Shown here: piece by piece, positions 34,405 to 37,500 of the stretch | How the letters are laid out: each line of letters begins with the position of its first letter | How positions within the stretch are numbered: the stretch's first letter is position 1 | NCBI GenBank assembly: GCA_009377845.1 | Contig: WHTE01000012.1 | Span: 1 to 37,500, forward strand | Reading direction: 5' to 3' | DNA from: Nitrospirales bacterium | GTDB lineage: Bacteria > Nitrospirota > Nitrospiria > Nitrospirales > UBA8639 | DNA: 37,500 nt | The notes under the pieces: generated by a model | Told to the model about the DNA's origin: nothing | Seen by the model: only the letters and a program-made list of their open reading frames with translations | Databases searched by the model: none | Translations under genes and position numbers: made by a program

Positions 34405-35280
34405 ATGATGACAAGATTTGATGAATTAGCCAACCCGTACCCGCCGGACGTGGTGTTGTATCATGCCGAATGCATGGATGGGTTTGGAGCAGCTTGGGCT
34501 CTCTGGAAACGGTTTCCGCATGCTCGCTATGTGGCGGTCAAGCATGGGAATCCACCGCCTGATGGATTACAGAACCAGCATGTGGTGATGGTTGATTTTA
34601 GTTATAACCGCGAAACCATTATGGCGTTGGCCAACCAAACGGCCAGTCTGCACATATTGGATCATCACATTACCGCACAAGCTGCTCTGGAGGATTTGCC
34701 TTTTGCGTACTTTGATATGAACCGAAGTGGGGCTGTGTTGGCATGGGAATGGGCCCATACGCAGCCGGTTCCCTGGCTCTTGCAATATGTGCAGGATAAG
34801 GATTTGTGGCAGTGGCAACTTCCAGACAGTCGGGAAATCAGTGCTTCGTTAGCGTCATACCCGTTTGGATTCGAAACGTGGGAAAGCCTCCAATTTGAAA
34901 GATTAAAGGTCGAGGGAACGGGAATTTTACGATACGAAAAGACCTTAGTTGAAAAAATGGTGAACGAAGTCATCATGGTGTCGTTAGCAGGGCATACGGT
35001 TCCCGCCGTTCATTCAGCCATTTTAACCAGCCAAATAGGGGAGCATCTTTCTGACAAGCATCCATTTTGTCTCATTTGGCATCAAAAAGATGGCCGTCGT
35101 TATTTTTCTTTACGGTCAAAAACCGGAGGGATTTCCGTGGCCGACATTGCGGCGCAATATGGCGGAGGCGGGCACACTCATGCCGCCGGATTTTCAATCT
35201 TTCTTGATGGAGATTCTCAGAATTCTCTTAACCCCGTTTTGGGTCTTCCTGATTTCTTCCCTGCCTCTGCTCGGTTTTGA
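34405..35280 (+). CDS. DHH-family phosphoesterase
   Basis: A protein of 292 residues or fewer, depending on which of two adjacent ATGs (34405, 34408) is used; GGGGGCAGG lies just upstream, and the track's start 36 codons earlier overlaps the previous gene. The DHH domain shows VVLYHAECMDGFGAAWALWK, VVMVDFSYN and HILDHHITAQ with the name-giving DHH. The C-terminal DHHA1 part ends in GGISVADIAAQYGGGGHTHA with the conserved GGGGH. Family members use two metal ions to cleave short RNA/DNA or cyclic-dinucleotide products. The NrnB-type oligoribonuclease group is the closest guess. The following rhomboid gene starts 30 bases on. Confidence 0.85.
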   Translation: MMTRFDELANPYPPDVVLYHAECMDGFGAAWALWKRFPHARYVAVKHGNPPPDGLQNQHVVMVDFSYNRETIMALANQTASLHILDHHITAQAALEDLPFAYFDMNRSGAVLAWEWAHTQPVPWLLQYVQDKDLWQWQLPDSREISASLASYPFGFETWESLQFERLKVEGTGILRYEKTLVEKMVNEVIMVSLAGHTVPAVHSAILTSQIGEHLSDKHPFCLIWHQKDGRRYFSLRSKTGGISVADIAAQYGGGGHTHAAGFSIFLDGDSQNSLNPVLGLPDFFPASARF

Positions 35281-35309
35281 CCATTTTCAATCTTCTCGCG
35301 GATTAATGA

Positions 35310-36026
35310 ATGATTCCACTGCGGGATGACAACCCAACTGAAATTACGCCTGTAGTGACTGTGGTGTTTATTGTGGCGTGTATCTTGGTATTTCTATATG
35401 AGATCTCTCTCCCAATGCCAAGCAGGGAAGTATTTTTGTATGTGTATGGGGCGATTCCCGCTGTCGTGTTTGGGCATAATCAATTACCTCCAGAATTGGT
35501 GAACATGCCTGCCTATGGGACGCTTATTTCAAGTATGTTTCTTCACGGAGGCTGGCTGCATTTAATTGGGAATATGCTCTATCTGTGGATTTTTGGAAAT
35601 AATATTGAAGATGTAATGGGGCATGCAAAGTTTATCGTGTTCTATTTGATCTGTGGAGTGTTGGCGGCTTTGAGCCATGCGTTGATTGATCCCGAATCAA
35701 CAATACCAATGGTTGGTGCTAGCGGGGCAATTTCAGGGATTTTAGGTGCGTACTTATTATTGTATCCTCATGCGCGTGTTTTAGTTTTAGTTCCCTTGGG
35801 ATTTATAGGCACTTTTAATGTTCCAGCGGCGATGGTATTGGGTTTGTGGTTCTTAATGCAGTTATTCAGCGGCGGGATGAGTCTTGGGAATCAAGGAGGC
35901 GGGGTCGCTTTTTTTGCGCACATTGGAGGATTTCTTACTGGTATGGCATTGATTGGATTCTTCAAGCATCCCCATATCCGATTTTTTAATCCACCCCATG
36001 TTCCAAAAGCATCTGACTCTTGGTAA
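35310..36026 (+). CDS. Rhomboid family intramembrane serine protease
   Basis: A 238-residue protein with six or so membrane helices. The family features are in order: SSMFLHGGWLHLIGNMLYLW with the L1 loop, the catalytic serine in GASGAISG (Ser138) and the catalytic histidine in FFAHIGGF (His204). It should cut single-pass membrane proteins within the inner membrane. The N-terminus (MIPLRDDNPTEITPVVTVV) is typical of the short bacterial subgroup. The AATGAATGATT start region offers two overlapping ATGs; the in-frame one is at 35310. It closes the LOG-DHH-rhomboid series. Beyond its stop the sequence turns into transposon debris. Confidence 0.92.
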   Translation: MIPLRDDNPTEITPVVTVVFIVACILVFLYEISLPMPSREVFLYVYGAIPAVVFGHNQLPPELVNMPAYGTLISSMFLHGGWLHLIGNMLYLWIFGNNIEDVMGHAKFIVFYLICGVLAALSHALIDPESTIPMVGASGAISGILGAYLLLYPHARVLVLVPLGFIGTFNVPAAMVLGLWFLMQLFSGGMSLGNQGGGVAFFAHIGGFLTGMALIGFFKHPHIRFFNPPHVPKASDSW

Positions 36027-36079
36027 TAAAGTATATGCATAACCGATTTTGAAAACGTTTCGCGGATTCAACTTTGAAG

Positions 36080-37010
36080 TATAACCGTTACTCCTAGTTG
36101 TCGTTTCGAAGCCTCTCTCCTCCAGTGTTCGAACCCCTAACCCTTTCTTGGTCGGTGAGCAAGCTTCTTCCCAGTCCTGCTCCAGTTCGGTTTCGGTCCC
36201 CCGTGCTTAAAATGACGGGCTTTTCTGGCAGCCTTGACGGATGCGGCTGGCGGTGCTCTCCTTTCATTCCCATTCCGCGGACGTAGACGGGTGAGTGAAA
36301 TCGATACACGTCTCAAGGGCTATCGCCAACCCGCATGGGCGGCGCATTCGCGCCAGTTGTCATCCGTGATCGTATGCGTCCGAGCCTTGTATGGAACGAG
36401 GCCGCAGTACACAGCGGTACTCACCGAATCGGCCATCTTATGCCGGACGGGTGGAGTACGGTCGACTTCGACTGTCGGTCTACCAGCGTCCCTAAGGCTC
36501 CGCGAGGGCCTTTCCTGATCGCCGGATTTCCTCCCCTGTCGCACACTCGCCGCTTGGCTTTGATCCCGCTCAGGTGCTCCTCAAACAAGACCTGATGGGG
36601 AAGGATTCCGTGCGGCCTAGGGGGCATTCTGGTTACGCCAGGCCTTCTGGCAGCGCAAAGACCGGACGCCGCCTGCGTGCGTATCGGCATAACTAGGCGG
36701 TGCTCTCCACCTCTGCTCTGCTTCAAACCGAACGACGATGTGCGGCGAACTCTACCCCGTGTGGCGCAGGGCTTCATCTGGTTGTTAGACCTCGCTCAAC
36801 AAGTCGGGGCTGAACTGCGTGAGCACGGCGTATCCATGCCCACGCGTGCGCCTGTCCCAAGCGATAGCCCCGGTGACGCTGGCGTTCCCGGCTGAGGGGT
36901 CGATTGAGGTTCCCCCGATTACTATGACGATGGCTGTTTGATGTTGCCCGCCTTTCTCTCAGTGCCAAAGGGTGGTCCTATGGGTCAGCGGCTTGTATGC
37001 TATCAGGTAT
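36080..37010 (-). pseudogene. IS30-family transposase, eroded by frameshifts and stops
   Basis: Read on the minus strand, pieces of one transposase follow each other in the right order across several frames. They are YKPLTHRTTLWH and GGQHQTAIVIVIG (N-terminal helix-turn-helix, 36.9-37.0 kb), RERQRHRGYRLGQAHAWAW (36.85 kb), RGALGTLVDRQSKSTVL (36.5 kb), SVSTAVYCGLVPYKARTHTI then TDDNWRECAAHA (36.4 kb), RLAIALETCIDFTHPSTSAE (36.3 kb) and TKKGLGVRTLEERG (36.1 kb). These match the IS30 order: HTH, REL-like helix, GTLVER, TITxDNGxEF, YFAHPYSSWERG and RPRKxLGxRTPxE. The catalytic Glu region is lost. The ORFs in the track here are fragments or shadows. Edges are approximate, and no terminal repeats were identified. 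Confidence 0.75.
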
Positions 37011-37179
37011 GCTCCCTCTTCCTTGGTAGATTGGAGTAACCCGCGAGGCTATCGCAGCTTGCTTACTGACCAACAGCAAGAGTTGCACGGACAAGCTGAA
37101 TGCAGGTTTTATTATTAGCTCGACATTAAAAACTGGGTAATTAGAGCGATTAGTAATCATGATGCGAAATAGGGGATGC

Positions 37180-37500
37180 ATGGTTACTGGACAAAATGCC
37201 GTTTTTTGTTGTGCGACAAACTTTCTGCGGGGTCGCAAGTGTAAGCTTTGTGGATCCTTTCAGGTCTTGCAAGCCTGTCAAGGCACTGTGAAATGCCCGT
37301 GCTGTGGTAAGAGCAAAAGACTGAGTCGACTGACTCGGGAGATGGACATCCCTCAGGGGTTCTATCAGCTCCAACCGGCCTATCGATTGACCCAAGATTT
37401 TGGTGCCGATTGCAAAGTCGTCACGCGGGTCTATCAACGCTTGCGGGAAGAGCTGTATCATCTGGCGGAGTTGGAGGGCGTAAGCTCAAGAGCAAAATCG
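37180..37500 (+). CDS. IS1595-family (IS1016-like) transposase, 5' part, cut by the window edge
   Basis: Frame opened from the ATG at 37180 (AGGGG four bases upstream); 107 codons run to the edge. A zinc ribbon (RKCKLCGSFQVLQ and VKCPCCGKSK) is followed by REMDIPQGFYQLQPAYRLTQ and DCKVVTRVYQRLREELYHLA. This order of ribbon, helix-turn-helix-like segment and YHLAELE matches IS1595-group transposases, where a GEIEIDESYFGG strand comes next. In the last 25 bases the current frame gives VSSRAKS, while a shifted frame gives RKLKSKI, the expected lead-in. A one-base deletion near 37480 may have broken the gene. It is not in the ORF track because it runs off the end. Confidence 0.6.
   Translation, partial: MVTGQNAVFCCATNFLRGRKCKLCGSFQVLQACQGTVKCPCCGKSKRLSRLTREMDIPQGFYQLQPAYRLTQDFGADCKVVTRVYQRLREELYHLAELEGVSSRAKS

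Noticed and set aside
36120-36140. tRNA T-arm-like GTTCGAAC
   Set aside because: No acceptor, D or anticodon arms around it; it lies inside the IS30 remnant.
36070-36970. Group II intron or large structured RNA
   Set aside because: No domain V-like or 5' GTGYG signature was found, whereas IS30 transposase fragments appear in correct order.
1-37500. CRISPR array
   Set aside because: No set of regularly spaced direct repeats was seen anywhere in the window.

Overview
The window reads as a chromosomal stretch of a Nitrospira-like bacterium (phylum Nitrospirota). This is an inference from gene content and not a marker-gene result. The clearest pointers are a Mrp/NBP35-type ATPase followed by a protein with two PCP_red (protochlorophyllide-reductase-like) repeats, a DUF2868/DUF3482 pair, an RpoD-type sigma factor and a small His-rich metal-binding protein. 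Base composition is roughly balanced by eye. I saw no rRNA, tRNA or CRISPR array.

Layout. 0-2.5 kb: FMN-binding oxidase-like protein, DUF5069-like protein and a zinc-free quinone reductase-like dehydrogenase. 2.7-4.6 kb (minus): a two-gene, translationally coupled MotA/MotB-type motor pair resembling ZorA/ZorB, with no Zorya effector beside it. 5.0-8.5 kb: a giant hybrid sensor kinase. 8.5-11.56 kb: a gene-poor island with strong hairpins, a frameshifted small gene, a duplicated His-rich protein, an IS110 transposase fragment and shared repeats, including an imperfect inverted-repeat pair at its two ends. 11.6-14.3 kb (minus): a fused acyl-ligase/acyl-carrier/acyltransferase. 14.9-16.3 kb: an HD-GYP phosphodiesterase.

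16.3-21.7 kb (minus): DUF2868 membrane protein with its DUF3482 GTPase, an AI-2E-family transporter and an MlaA lipoprotein. 22.2-27.3 kb: sigma factor, pentapeptide-repeat protein, two zinc-ribbon membrane proteins and an unknown protein. 27.4-30.8 kb (plus): phosphoglycerate mutase, two small proteins, then Mrp and the tandem PCP_red protein, closed by a strong terminator. 31.0-33.0 kb (minus): tRNA-dihydrouridine synthase and Maf, with an open extension past the Maf stop. 33.2-36.0 kb (plus): LOG-family protein, DHH phosphoesterase and rhomboid protease. 36.1-37.5 kb: an eroded IS30-family transposase and the start of an IS1595-like transposase running off the edge.

Functional threads are envelope and lipid upkeep (MlaA, the ligase-acyltransferase fusion, rhomboid, AI-2E transporter), signalling (hybrid kinase, HD-GYP, sigma factor) and iron-sulfur/redox proteins (Mrp, PCP_red). 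The least explained items are the orphan ZorAB-like motor, the switch-like hairpin cluster at 9.2-9.4 kb, the repeat-bounded 8.7-11.5 kb island and the Mrp/PCP_red pair with a palindromic operator at its promoter. Several ORF-track starts were moved downstream to ATGs with better ribosome-binding sites.
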